Source: Phycisphaerales bacterium
GTDB lineage: Bacteria; Planctomycetota; Phycisphaerae; Phycisphaerales; UBA1924
DNA: 58,561 nucleotides
Reading direction: 5' to 3'
Assembly (NCBI GenBank): GCA_020847175.1
Contig: JADLCM010000043.1
Coordinates: 1 to 58,561 of the forward strand
Below, one piece after another: positions 34,781-43,279 of the stretch. Position 1 is the stretch's first letter. The number at the start of each line of letters is the position of its first letter. Under the pieces are notes generated by a model that saw nothing but the letters and a program-made list of their open reading frames with translations, did no database searches and had not been told where the DNA came from. The position numbers were made by a program, and so were the translations under genes.

Positions 34781-34899
34781 GTGCGTACCTCCGGCACCAG
34801 CGTACCGTGAGCGCGCCGACGGCGCACCACGCCCGCGTGGCCCCCTGGTCGGGCCCCTGCGGAGACGGCCACTGACTCACATCGCGGCGACGGGCGCGA

Positions 34900-36045
34900 T
34901 CATCCGCGGCTTGCGGCCCTCTTCTTCGCGGGCTTCTCCGGCACTCGGGCCGCGGCGGGCTGCTCGAACAGGTCGGCGAACTTGAATCCCTTGCGCTTCT
35001 TCCACGCGCCCCGGTGGAAGGCATCGCTGGCGAGGATCGGGAAGAGCGCCGAATACTCGCCGAAGACCATCTGCTCGTGCACCACGTCCACCTTGCCCCA
35101 GCTGCACGCCTCGCGCAGCGTGGAGCCGCTGAGGGCCCCGTCGCGGCTGTCGGCGACCGTGAACTGGATCGCGTACTTGTGCATGCCGATGTCGCCCCGG
35201 GCCTTGCCGCCCTTGCGCTCGCTGAGCAGCTCGGCGGCGACGACGATGTCCTGCGCGAAGTTCTTGGGCACCCCGCCGCCCATCATCATCAGGCCCGTGT
35301 CCTGGCAGGCGAACTTGATCTCGGTCAGCTCGCGGAAGTCGGCGCCGCTGTCGATGGCCAGGTGCGGGCGACCCTCCTCGCGGGCCTCCACCTGGTGCAG
35401 CACGATGCCGAACCCGGCGGAGCAGTCGCTGAAGGCGGGCACAAAGATCGGCACGCGCTTCCGGTGGCACGAAAGCACGATCGACTCGTTCCGCGGGTGC
35501 TTGCGGGCGAGGTACGCGCCCATCGCGTCGATGAGTTCGCGGCTTGAATACGCCCCCGGCCCGCGCGCAGCGCAGAACTCATCGAACACCTGCTTGGTCG
35601 CCTCGTCGCACGCCCGCAGGTCGTCCTCGTCGATGTACGTGTCATAGATCCGGTCGATCATCATGTCCCGGAGCGTCGGGTCGTCCACGGGCGGGGCCTC
35701 GGGGCTGCCGGGGGCGATGTAGTGCCGGTAGCCCAGCCCCTCGAAGAAATCCTGGTCCACGATGTTCGCACCCGTCGAGACGATGGCGTCCACCATGTTG
35801 TTCTCGATGAGCGTGACGACGGCCTTCTTCAGGCCCGCCGAGATCATCGACCCCGCGAGCGTCAGGATCACGCCACACCCCTTGTCCGCGAGCATCATCG
35901 AATAGATATCCGCGGCGTGCGCCAGCGTGCGGCTGGAATAGGCCATCTTCCGGTACGCCTCCACGATCGGGCGGGCGTCAAACGCGGTGATGTCAATGTG
36001 CTCCACGGGGCGCGCGAGCAGGTCTTTCTTGGTCCACGGGGCCAT
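34900..36045 (-). CDS. Deoxyhypusine-synthase family protein
   Basis: 381 residues of the DHS fold. LTLAGSMISAGLKKAVVTLIENN and VSTGANIVDQDFF form the NAD-binding front; GGGVPKNF holds K261, matching the active-site lysine of eukaryotic DHS; HKYAIQFTVADSRDGALSGST and EACSWGKVD complete the site. Eukaryotic and archaeal DHS transfers a butylamine group from spermidine to translation factor IF5A. Bacteria lack IF5A, so bacterial members probably make polyamines such as homospermidine. GGAGAG lies upstream of the ATG. The basic C-terminal tail (KPAKKRAASRG) is lineage-specific. Confidence 0.92.
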   Translation of the reverse strand: MAPWTKKDLLARPVEHIDITAFDARPIVEAYRKMAYSSRTLAHAADIYSMMLADKGCGVILTLAGSMISAGLKKAVVTLIENNMVDAIVSTGANIVDQDFFEGLGYRHYIAPGSPEAPPVDDPTLRDMMIDRIYDTYIDEDDLRACDEATKQVFDEFCAARGPGAYSSRELIDAMGAYLARKHPRNESIVLSCHRKRVPIFVPAFSDCSAGFGIVLHQVEAREEGRPHLAIDSGADFRELTEIKFACQDTGLMMMGGGVPKNFAQDIVVAAELLSERKGGKARGDIGMHKYAIQFTVADSRDGALSGSTLREACSWGKVDVVHEQMVFGEYSALFPILASDAFHRGAWKKRKGFKFADLFEQPAAARVPEKPAKKRAASRG

Positions 36046-36197
36046 GGCGGTCTCTCCGGCGCGATCCCCCCTCGCGGCGACATGGTGCGACGCCCCCGGG
36101 GGTGGCGGGGACGGCGTGATCGTATGCGTTCCCGCGCCCGGGCAAGGGCCGGATCATCGCGGAGCGCGCGCCCGAACCGGGTCATCGGTGGGCGGCG

Positions 36198-36679
36198 TCA
36201 CGGTCGCCGAAAGCCCTCTCGATCCAGGCGTTCCATGTACCGCGACGGCTCGGGGATGGGCCCGAACCCCAGGGGCGCATAGACGCTGTGGGCGTCTCGT
36301 GTCAGAAGACAGAACCGCCGGATGCCCCGAAGGTCCGGGTGGTCAATCGCGGCCCGCACCATGAGCCGGGCGAGCCCCCGCCCCCGGTAGGGCTCGAGCA
36401 CAAAGACATCGCAGAGGTACGCAAAGGTCGCCCGGTCAGTGACGACGCGGGCGAAACCTGCCTGGACCGGCAGGTGCGGCTGGGCCGCCCGGCAAGAGTC
36501 GTGGAATACGCCCCGAAGCACAGCGAGTGCGCGATCGCGCGCTCCAGCCGGGTGCGGTCAATTCCGGGTGACCAATAGCACGAGGAGAGAAACGCGAACA
36601 CCGCCTCCATGTCCAGCAGAGCCGGGTCGGTACTCACGATCCATGACGCGTGCTCACCCATCCGAGAGCGTATCCGCAC
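36198..36679 (-). pseudogene. Frameshifted GNAT acetyltransferase
   Basis: Two overlapping frames together make one GNAT protein. The N-terminal half (from ATG 36679 or 36661) reads MGEHASWIVSTDPALLDMEA and onward to AIAHSLCFGAYSTT. The C-terminal half, in another frame, reads QAGFARVVTDRATFAYLCDV, FVLEPYRGRGLARLMV (acetyl-CoA loop R-G-R-G-L) and SVYAPLGF, to stop at 36198. The break lies near 36440-36500, in the GC-rich stretch between FGAYSTT and QAGFARV. Either a real frameshift or a sequencing indel; apart from that the domain is complete. Confidence 0.82.
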
Positions 36680-36791
36680 CGCGGCGCGGCGCGGGGTCCA
36701 GGCGGCCCTGGCGCCGGGCGAGCGTCCATGGGCAGGGCCTGCAGACTCCCGCGGCTCGGGTTGCTGGGCCCCGGCCCGCGGCCCCGTGCGT

Positions 36792-37370
36792 TCAGTTCAG
36801 GTCCGGGAGTCGCAGCACGCCGGTATCGCCCGCGACGTGCACCACGCTTGCCTGCACGCCCGCCCCCGCCAGCGTTGAGATCAGTTCGGCATCGTCCACC
36901 ATGCGCACCCGCAGCGCGGGCCGCTCCGAGATCGCGAGACGTGCGAGAGCCCCGGGCGAGGGCGCCACGACCTGAGTACGCACGGCGCGCGACACGGCAA
37001 CCGCGTGCGCCGGCACCTGGGCCCGCGCCGGCGCGCCGCCCGCTGCAACGTGGCCGGCCGGCGCTGTCCCCGGCGAACGCTGGCCAGACCCGCCGGCGCC
37101 CCCCACACCCTGGCTGCTTCGCCCCGGCGCGCCCGGTTTCAGCCCGGAGGCCATCCACACAGCACCGGCGCACACCACGGCCACGGCGCTCCGACCGACG
37201 ATCCGCCTGAGCCCGCGCCGGCGGACCACGCGCCGCAGGTGCGGAAGGGCCGCCTCACGGCGAAGCGCGCCCCCCGGGCTCAGCCCCAGCCACCGCGTCC
37301 CACCCGCGCCGTGGTGCGCTCCGGGCGCCAGACTTGCTTCGTCACCCTGGAATCGTGGGCTGTCGCTCAT
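36792..37370 (-). CDS. Single-TM partner of the downstream-type ECF sigma factor (possible anti-sigma)
   Basis: 192 residues, starting in an ATGA overlap with the sigma factor gene. The cytoplasmic N-terminus (~60 residues) is basic and Arg-rich; a membrane helix lies at ~61-76 (GRSAVAVVCAGAVWMASG); a Gly/Ala/Pro-rich linker follows; and a folded C-terminal end reads LRVRMVDDAELISTLAGAGVQASVVHVAGDTGVLRLPDL. The order sigma then single-TM protein is the usual sigma/anti-sigma arrangement, but no ZAS zinc finger is present, so the anti-sigma role is inferred from position only. Confidence 0.72.
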   Translation of the reverse strand: MSDSPRFQGDEASLAPGAHHGAGGTRWLGLSPGGALRREAALPHLRRVVRRRGLRRIVGRSAVAVVCAGAVWMASGLKPGAPGRSSQGVGGAGGSGQRSPGTAPAGHVAAGGAPARAQVPAHAVAVSRAVRTQVVAPSPGALARLAISERPALRVRMVDDAELISTLAGAGVQASVVHVAGDTGVLRLPDLN

Positions 37371-37963
37371 GATTCATCCCTCCGCAGCCTCGCCCGCAAC
37401 CCGTCGAGCACGCGGCGCAGCCGACCGTGCGCGGCATCACCCGAGAGCCCGGCCTCGGCCCCGGCCTCGGCGTGCGTCTCGCCGTGGGCGAAGCGCCGGC
37501 GCACCAGGTCCCGGTCTGCCCCCGTCAACGTCGCCAGTTCCTTTCGGAGCGCCGCGATAAGTTCTTCACGTTCGCGGTCGGGGGTCCGGCTCTCCGGCGC
37601 CCGGGCGCGGCGCTCCCGCTCTGCTCGGCGGCCTTCGCGCCGCAGTTCATCGACCGCCGTCGTCCGGAGCACCCGAGTCATCCACGCCTCGACCTCGCGG
37701 TCGGTCGTCATCGCGGGCATCCGGCGGGCCGCCTTGAGCATCGCGCTCTGCACCACGTCGAGGCAGAACGCCTCATCGCGGCGCGTCATCGTCCCGACCA
37801 GCACGGCCGCGCGCTCGAACCACTGCCGGTAGAACACCTCGAACGCCCGGGCGTCTCCGCGCGAGATCGCACGTGACAGCGCCGCCCATGAAGCGTCGCG
37901 CGCCGAATCGCCATTGAGAGAGAGCAGGCTCACGATGTGCGCGGCGTGTTCCTTCACCCACAT
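37367..37963 (-). CDS. ECF-type sigma factor
   Basis: 198 residues. Region 2 is RAISRGDARAFEVFYRQWFERAAVLVG then RDEAFCLDVVQSAMLKAARRMPAM, with VEAWMTRVLRTTAVDELRREGRR as region 2.4. Region 4 is LTGADRDLVRRRFAHGETHAEAGAEAGLSGDAAHGRLRRVLDGLRARL. The domains are complete, with a charged Arg-rich linker between them. A Shine-Dalgarno GGAG touches the ATG, so the real start may be slightly different. First gene of a pair with the single-TM partner. Confidence 0.9.
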   Translation of the reverse strand: MWVKEHAAHIVSLLSLNGDSARDASWAALSRAISRGDARAFEVFYRQWFERAAVLVGTMTRRDEAFCLDVVQSAMLKAARRMPAMTTDREVEAWMTRVLRTTAVDELRREGRRAERERRARAPESRTPDREREELIAALRKELATLTGADRDLVRRRFAHGETHAEAGAEAGLSGDAAHGRLRRVLDGLRARLRRDES

Positions 37964-38029
37964 CTCCGGACGCCCGCGATGCCGGGGCGGGCCCGCCCCA
38001 GTGTCGCAGGCGCGGGGGGTACGCTCAAG

Positions 38030-39517
38030 TCAACCTTCCTTCTTGGCCCGCTCGGCCCGGAGCATCTCCAGCTGAGCCCTCACCTGTGTCAGCTCCAAGG
38101 TCAGCCGATTGGCCTGCGTCTCGGCCTCGTGCCGCGCTTCCCGCTCGTCCTCGAGCGCCCGCTGAAGAAGTTCAAAGCGCGTTCGCGCCTCCACTGCCTC
38201 GCGCCGCGCCATCTCTGCGTCCCGTGCCGCGGCGCTGGCCCGGTCATCGGCCTGCTGCTTTTCCTGCTCGCCCTGCTCGCGCCGCGCGCTGATCGTCGCC
38301 AGGCGCGACTCCAGGTCCGCCCGCTCACGCTCCGCGCGGGCCAGTTCCGACTTGAGCCGATCGAGCTCCGCCGGGCTCACGTCAACACCCTCGCGCGCCG
38401 CGGCCTCCGAGAGGCGCTCGCGGATCGCCGCCTCATCGTTCCGGGCCGCATCAATCCGCTCGCGCAGGCCCGCCGCGGCCGCGTCGAGCGACTCGATGGA
38501 TCCGCCCCCTGCGCGCGACTGCGCCAGCACCAGCCGATCCTCCACGCGCTGAATCTCCGAGCCGACCATTTCGGCCTCGAGCTGGGCCCGGTTGAGCACG
38601 AGCTCCGCTTCACGCAGTTCCGCGTCCGAGGTCATTCCCCGCTCGTGCATCTCGCGCCGCTGGGCCACGTCCGCTTCGCGGGCGGCGACTTCGAGCTCTG
38701 CCCGCTCGTGCATGAGCGCGAGTCGCCGGCGTTCCGCGTTCAGTTCGACCACGGCCGCGTCCGCATCTCCCGCCGTTGCCTCCGCGATGGCACGCACCCG
38801 CTCGTCAAGGGCGGCGGCACCCTCCACACGCAGGCGTTCGCGGCGCTCCGCGGCATCGCGCGCGAGCAGGGTCACGATCCGCGATGCCGCCTCGATCTCC
38901 GGGCCGTCCCCCTGCACCATGAGGAGGTACGACGCCTGGTGAAACTGCAGGATTGCCGGGTTGCCGTCCGAGTCGGCGAGCTGCAACCCCGCCTCCACGG
39001 CGCTCAAGACAGCATCCACCGTCGGCCCCGCTTCACTTCCGGCTCCGGGCAGCGACTCGACAAGCGACCGAAGGGGCAGCACCCCCAGGTTGGTCGGGCG
39101 GTCGTTGCGCCCCGCAGGCACAGCGCTGAACACCGCAAACCCGGCCCCCGCCTCGCCCTCGCGGGTGGACTGGTCGTCCACAACCACCCGCGCGCCCGCC
39201 TGCCCGTGGGCCGCCGATGCCCCGGCGCGCAGGGCCTGCAGCGCCGTGACCCCCGTCAACTTGAGCGGGCTCACCTCCCACGCCGAGACCCCAGGGTCCA
39301 GCACCACGTTCACCACGGCGTCGCGCGACGCCCCGCGCAGGGCCTCGACGTACTCTCCCACTGTGCCGCCCGGCCAGTCCAGCGAGATCACGGGCGCGTG
39401 CATGGTCCCCTGGGCGAAGGCCAATCCCGAGGCGAGCGCAAGGGCCAGCCCGCCCCAGACCCTTCCGGCTCGCCGCGCCGCGCTGCATGTCGTGCCCGAT
39501 GTCGGTTCCGTGCTCAT
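38030..39517 (-). CDS. Exported long coiled-coil protein with N-terminal secretin/STN-like domain
   Basis: 495 residues with a signal peptide at ~17-36 (VWGGLALALASGLAFAQG). Residues ~40-215 hold small alpha/beta segments (VISLDWPGGTVGEYVEALRG, VNVVLDPGVSAWEVSPLKLT and ILQFHQASYLLMVQGDGPE) that resemble STN/secretin N-type domains. From ~220 to the end it is almost uninterrupted heptad-like coiled coil (ERRERLRVEGAAALDERVRA through QLEMLRAERAKKEG). It likely acts as a periplasmic spacer or scaffold. It lies 104 nt upstream of nothing obviously linked; the next gene in the same direction (TlpA-like) ends about 100 nt before it. Confidence 0.75.
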   Translation of the reverse strand: MSTEPTSGTTCSAARRAGRVWGGLALALASGLAFAQGTMHAPVISLDWPGGTVGEYVEALRGASRDAVVNVVLDPGVSAWEVSPLKLTGVTALQALRAGASAAHGQAGARVVVDDQSTREGEAGAGFAVFSAVPAGRNDRPTNLGVLPLRSLVESLPGAGSEAGPTVDAVLSAVEAGLQLADSDGNPAILQFHQASYLLMVQGDGPEIEAASRIVTLLARDAAERRERLRVEGAAALDERVRAIAEATAGDADAAVVELNAERRRLALMHERAELEVAAREADVAQRREMHERGMTSDAELREAELVLNRAQLEAEMVGSEIQRVEDRLVLAQSRAGGGSIESLDAAAAGLRERIDAARNDEAAIRERLSEAAAREGVDVSPAELDRLKSELARAERERADLESRLATISARREQGEQEKQQADDRASAAARDAEMARREAVEARTRFELLQRALEDEREARHEAETQANRLTLELTQVRAQLEMLRAERAKKEG

Positions 39518-39620
39518 GGCGTGTCCTCGAGGGAGTGCGGGCGATGCGCCCGGTCCTTTCAGAACGACGCCCGGAGCGCAATCCGGCGCTCGCCGAGAAG
39601 AAAAGCCCCCCGTGGACCGC

Positions 39621-40610
39621 TCAGTCCTTGATCGCCTCGTCCACCAGCCGACCTACAGCACTCGCGCCGTCCGCGATGACTCGCCCGTCCCGGCCCACGA
39701 CGATCACCCGCGGCAGGCCCCTCATGCCAAAGGCGTCGTTCCACAGTTCCAGGCGTGTGGCGCTCCGTCCGGCGATACCCGGCACGTCCACGTGGTCCCA
39801 GTCCAGCCCCTCCTCCGCGATCGCCCCGGTGGCCGCGTCTGGGTCTCGATCGAAGTTGAGACCGACGATCTGAACGTCCGGATGCTCTCGGCGCACGCGG
39901 CGCAACGTGTCAAGCTCCCGCATGGAAGGCTCGCACCATGTCGCCCAGCAGTGCAGCACCGTGACCGACCCGGCCCACGATGCGCTCGATACCCGCCCGC
40001 CGCCCATGCGCGGCAGGTCGCACGTCAACGCTTCCCCCACCACCGGGCAGGGCAATGGCTCCATCCCCAGGTTGCGCACCCGCTCCGCCAGCGCCCGCGT
40101 GTATGCCCCGCGCCCCTCAGGGGGCAGCGCCGCCACGCCGATGACCACCGGAGAGCCGTCCGGTGGCGCCAGGAACTCGAACTGCGACTGGTACAGCCCG
40201 CCCTCCACGCTCGATTGCGAACCGATCTCAACGACATCCAGCCCGGTGCCCGCCTCATCGCTCACCACGACGCGATACTGCACGCTCTGCGGCCCGTAGA
40301 CCGGCTCGGCCTGCTCGCCCCCCCATCGGCGCGTCAGGAGCACGAAATACCCCCCGCGCGGGCGTGCGCAGATGTTGAGCATCCCCGCCGGGGTTGCGAG
40401 CGCGATGGGCGAAACTCCGGCCCACGCCAGGTCAAGCCGCTCGGGCGACTTGTGCCACTTCCACCCGGCGCCCGGGAGCATCGGGCCGCGCACGCTCGAC
40501 GACCCCGGGCGCTCGAGGGTCGAAGGGAGCGCCCCGAGGCAGGGCGCGCCGACCACCAGGCACACCGCGAGCGCCGACGCCGCGCGCATCCGCCCCGAAA
40601 AGGTGACCAT
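39621..40610 (-). CDS. Exported TlpA-like thioredoxin-fold protein with CxxS active site
   Basis: 329 residues. A signal peptide at ~8-27 leads a beta-rich domain (~55-165, containing LDLAWAGVSPIALATPAGML and YRVVVSDEAGTG, fibronectin-III-like). The thioredoxin fold occupies ~205-325: VTVLHCWATWCEPSMREL, VQIVGLNFDRDP and GMRGLPRVIVVGRDGRVIAD. The active site is C226-E-P-S229 instead of CxxC, so a disulfide-exchange cycle of the normal type is impossible; C221 lies nearby. A cis-Pro is kept (GLPR). Possibly a monothiol or binding protein. GGAG lies ~9 nt before the ATG. Confidence 0.85.
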   Translation of the reverse strand: MVTFSGRMRAASALAVCLVVGAPCLGALPSTLERPGSSSVRGPMLPGAGWKWHKSPERLDLAWAGVSPIALATPAGMLNICARPRGGYFVLLTRRWGGEQAEPVYGPQSVQYRVVVSDEAGTGLDVVEIGSQSSVEGGLYQSQFEFLAPPDGSPVVIGVAALPPEGRGAYTRALAERVRNLGMEPLPCPVVGEALTCDLPRMGGGRVSSASWAGSVTVLHCWATWCEPSMRELDTLRRVRREHPDVQIVGLNFDRDPDAATGAIAEEGLDWDHVDVPGIAGRSATRLELWNDAFGMRGLPRVIVVGRDGRVIADGASAVGRLVDEAIKD

Positions 40611-40673
40611 GCGTCACTCCTCGTTGCTCCGCCGCGTTCAGACGCCCGGCCTTGCCGCCGGTTCCGCGCTCGC

Positions 40674-42017
40674 TCAACCCTTGAGCAATCGTTCGAGATA
40701 GTGAATATCGACCCCGCCCGTCCGGAAGGCCCCGTCCTGCACCAGGCGCGAGTGAAGCGGAATGGTTGTCTTGATCGGCCCCACGCGGAACTCCCGCAGC
40801 GCCCGCGCCATCCGGTCCAGGCACTGCTCCCGCGTCTCGGCGTGCACGATCAGTTTGCCGACCATGCTGTCATAGTTCGGCGGCACCACGTACCCCGGCA
40901 CCACGTGGCTGTCAAGGCGCACCCCGAGCCCGCCGGGCGTCTCCCACTGCTCGATCTTCCCGGCGCTCGGCATGAACCCCTTGTCCGGATCTTCGGCGTT
41001 GATGCGGCACTCCATCGCGTGCCCGCGAATCTCCACGTCCTTCTGCTTGAACGGAATCGGCATTCCCGCCGCCACCATGATCGACATCTTCACGATGTCG
41101 ATTCCGGTAATCATCTCGGTCACCGGGTGCTCGACCTGCACGCGGGTGTTCACTTCGAGCATGTAGAAGTTGTGCGCGCCGTCCATGAGGAACTCGACCG
41201 TGGCGGCCCCCGAATAGTCCGCCGCCTTCACCAGGCGCGCCGCCGCCTCGCACACCGCCTGCATCTTCTTTCGGTCCACGTTGGGCGCGGGCGCCTCCTC
41301 GATCACCTTCTGATGCCGGCGCTGCATCGAGCAATCCCGTTCCCACAGGTACACCGCGTTGCCGTGCTTGTCCCCCAGGCACTGCACTTCCACGTGCCGG
41401 GCGTGCTCCAGGAATTTCTCGATGAACACCGCCCCGTTGCCGAAGGCCGCGAGCGCCTCCTGCTGGGCGGCCCGGATGTTGGTCCGCAGGCTCGCCTCGT
41501 TGCGGCACACGCGCATGCCGCGCCCCCCGCCCCCCGCGCTCGCCTTGATGATGACCGGATAGCCGATCTCCTCGGCCACCTTCACCGCCTCGTCCTCCTC
41601 CTCCACCGCGCCGTCGGAGCCGGGGAAGATGGGCACCTTGTTCGCCTTGGCCGTCTGCTTGCAGGCGACCTTGTCGCCCAGTTTCCCCATGGCCTCCGGG
41701 CTCGGGCCGATGAACTCGATCTTGCAGTCGCGGCAGATCGCCGAGAAATCGGCCCGCTCGGAGAGAAAGCCGTACCCGGGGTGGATCGCGTCCACATCCG
41801 CCACCTCCGCCGCCGAGATCAGGCGCGGGATGTTCAAGTAGCTCTCGCGCGCGGGCCCGGGGCCGATGCAGATCGCCCGGTCGGCGAGCCGCAGGTACGG
41901 GGCGTTCCGGTCGGCGGTGGAGTAGACGCACACCGTCTCAATGCCCATCTCGCGGCACGCGCGCATGATGCGAAGGGCGATCTCTCCACGATTGGCGATG
42001 AGGATGCGTCGAAACAT
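40674..42017 (-). CDS. accC: Acetyl-CoA carboxylase biotin carboxylase subunit
   Basis: 447 residues, full length. ATP-grasp signatures are all present: KASAGGGGRGMRVC (Gly-rich loop, ~159-172), EKFLEHARHVEVQ, MLEVNTRVQVEHPVTEMITG (metal/biotin site, ~286-305) and GHAMECRINAEDP. AccC carboxylates the biotin on AccB with ATP and bicarbonate, the first half-reaction of malonyl-CoA formation for fatty acids. GAGG precedes the ATG. In most bacteria accB directly precedes accC; here they are separated by about 690 nt holding a four-helix-bundle gene and a hairpin. Confidence 0.98.
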   Translation of the reverse strand: MFRRILIANRGEIALRIMRACREMGIETVCVYSTADRNAPYLRLADRAICIGPGPARESYLNIPRLISAAEVADVDAIHPGYGFLSERADFSAICRDCKIEFIGPSPEAMGKLGDKVACKQTAKANKVPIFPGSDGAVEEEDEAVKVAEEIGYPVIIKASAGGGGRGMRVCRNEASLRTNIRAAQQEALAAFGNGAVFIEKFLEHARHVEVQCLGDKHGNAVYLWERDCSMQRRHQKVIEEAPAPNVDRKKMQAVCEAAARLVKAADYSGAATVEFLMDGAHNFYMLEVNTRVQVEHPVTEMITGIDIVKMSIMVAAGMPIPFKQKDVEIRGHAMECRINAEDPDKGFMPSAGKIEQWETPGGLGVRLDSHVVPGYVVPPNYDSMVGKLIVHAETREQCLDRMARALREFRVGPIKTTIPLHSRLVQDGAFRTGGVDIHYLERLLKG

Positions 42018-42144
42018 GGAACCTCAGTGCGGAAGGTCAGGAGTGCATGAGTTCGAACCGCCGGGGATCCGAAATCCGCGCGACGTGCCGGCGCTGATGC
42101 GCGAGCCGCGAATTGACTTTCCCACGACTCGGCGACCGCCCGGT

Positions 42145-42169
42145 CGGGCCGCGCGGACTCCGCGGCCCG
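42145..42169 (-). terminator. Hairpin between the four-helix-bundle gene and accC
   Basis: CGGGCCGCG-CGGACTC-CGCGGCCCG forms a perfect 9-bp stem with a 7-nt loop, about 37 nt past the four-helix-bundle stop (read leftward) and 128 nt before accC. It could terminate accB-side transcripts or attenuate accC. No T-tract. Confidence 0.45.
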
Positions 42170-42205
42170 AAACCGGGGCCCCAGTCGGCTCTCGACCGGT
42201 CACGA

Positions 42206-42577
42206 TCATCGATCATCCTCCAGCTGCGCGTTCGGACTGCGGATCAGCGCATGGGCCACGCGATCGACTCTTTGGATGAAGCCCACGAACCCCGCGGCTG
42301 GCGCGTGTTCGAAGAGTCCTTGGGCGAGCTCGACCTGGGTCGGGAGTTCACACAGTGAGCCCCTCGCAACACGAGGGAACCGGACAAAGTCACGGCGCGA
42401 GAACCTTTCGTAGCCCTCGGCGATATTGCTCGGAACGGATCCCGGAGCCTGCCGGATCTGCATGGCCAGGCCGAACTTCTCAACCTCCGGTGGCTCGACG
42501 GTGTATGCGCAAGCCCACCGCGCGAGCTCCATCGCACGCTGCCAAGCCACGATGTCGCGAAACGTACGTGTCGGCAT
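42206..42577 (-). CDS. Four-helix-bundle protein (23S rRNA intervening-sequence-protein type, S23)
   Basis: 123 residues. FRDIVAWQRAMELARWACAYT, KFGLAMQIRQAPGSVPSNIAEGYER and SLCELPTQVELAQGL correspond to the three conserved helices of the S23/TIGR02436 family (D-x-x-x-W-Q-x-A, then S-x-P-x-N-I-A-E-G). The family was first seen in intervening sequences of 23S rRNA genes and is widespread at other loci; molecular role unknown. Start chosen at ATG 42577, where the domain begins. It sits between accB and accC on the same strand, an uncommon insertion site. Confidence 0.88.
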   Translation of the reverse strand: MPTRTFRDIVAWQRAMELARWACAYTVEPPEVEKFGLAMQIRQAPGSVPSNIAEGYERFSRRDFVRFPRVARGSLCELPTQVELAQGLFEHAPAAGFVGFIQRVDRVAHALIRSPNAQLEDDR

Positions 42578-42706
42578 AGGTACCAGTCCGCCGATTCCTT
42601 CCGCGCGCGTCACCCGTCGGGCCCCACGCGTCGCGCGCGTGATACATCGACGCCGCGCCCGCAATTTTCCTGCCGCACTTCGGCACTCCTGGAATCCCGA
42701 GGCCCC

Positions 42707-43168
42707 TCACCCCCGAACCAGGAACAACCTCTGCCCGAACTCCACGCTCTCCCCGCTCTTCACCAGCACCTTCTCGATCGTGCCGTTCACCTCGGCCTTG
42801 ATCTCGTTGAACACCTTCATCGCCTCGACCAGGCAGACCGTCGTCGAAGCGTCCACGCTCGCGCCCACCTTCACGAACGGCTCCGCATCCGGGTTCGGCG
42901 CGGAGAAGAACGTTCCGACCATCGGGCTCTCGATCGCCACCAGGCCGGCCTCGTCCGCCCCGTCTCCGTCCGCGCTCTCCGCGCCTCCCGCCGCCGGACG
43001 AGCAATCGCCATCGGCGCCGCGGGCAGCGCCATGCTCTGCACCACCGGCACGCCGCCGTACCCGCGTTTCACAGTCACCTTTTCTTCCTGATCGCGCAAG
43101 TCAAGTTCGCTCAGGTCGTTCTCGACCATCAACTTGACCAACTCCTTCAACTTCCGGATGTCGATCAT
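42707..43168 (-). CDS. accB: Acetyl-CoA carboxylase biotin carboxyl carrier protein
   Basis: 153 residues from the ATG at 43168, where IDIRKLKELVKLMVENDLSE gives the standard AccB N-terminus. An Ala/Pro linker (~45-75) is followed by the biotinyl domain with the EAMKV motif (VCLVEAMKVFNEIKAE); the biotin-accepting lysine is K118. AccB carries carboxybiotin from AccC to the transcarboxylase. AAGGATGAGG lies just upstream of the ATG. The open frame continues to 44857, but that is an antisense artefact of the permease gene. Divergent from the ABC permease gene. Confidence 0.97.
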   Translation of the reverse strand: MIDIRKLKELVKLMVENDLSELDLRDQEEKVTVKRGYGGVPVVQSMALPAAPMAIARPAAGGAESADGDGADEAGLVAIESPMVGTFFSAPNPDAEPFVKVGASVDASTTVCLVEAMKVFNEIKAEVNGTIEKVLVKSGESVEFGQRLFLVRG

Positions 43169-43279
43169 GGCCTCATCCTTCTCGCCTCGCGCCGAAGCGC
43201 GGGCCGTGAGTTTAGCACAGACCCGGTCCCTCCCGCATGATGCCTCGGCCGCCGAACCGTCCCGACTACACTCCGCACG

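Noticed and set aside
38961..42050. 1029-codon plus-strand frame opposite the TlpA-like and accC genes
   Set aside because: It spans several real minus-strand genes and their gaps, and is His/Arg/Pro-rich without motifs, so it is an artefact of GC bias.
42045..42075. GAGTTCGAACC, resembling a tRNA T-loop
   Set aside because: The flanking bases do not form a T-stem and no acceptor, D or anticodon arms can be drawn on either strand.
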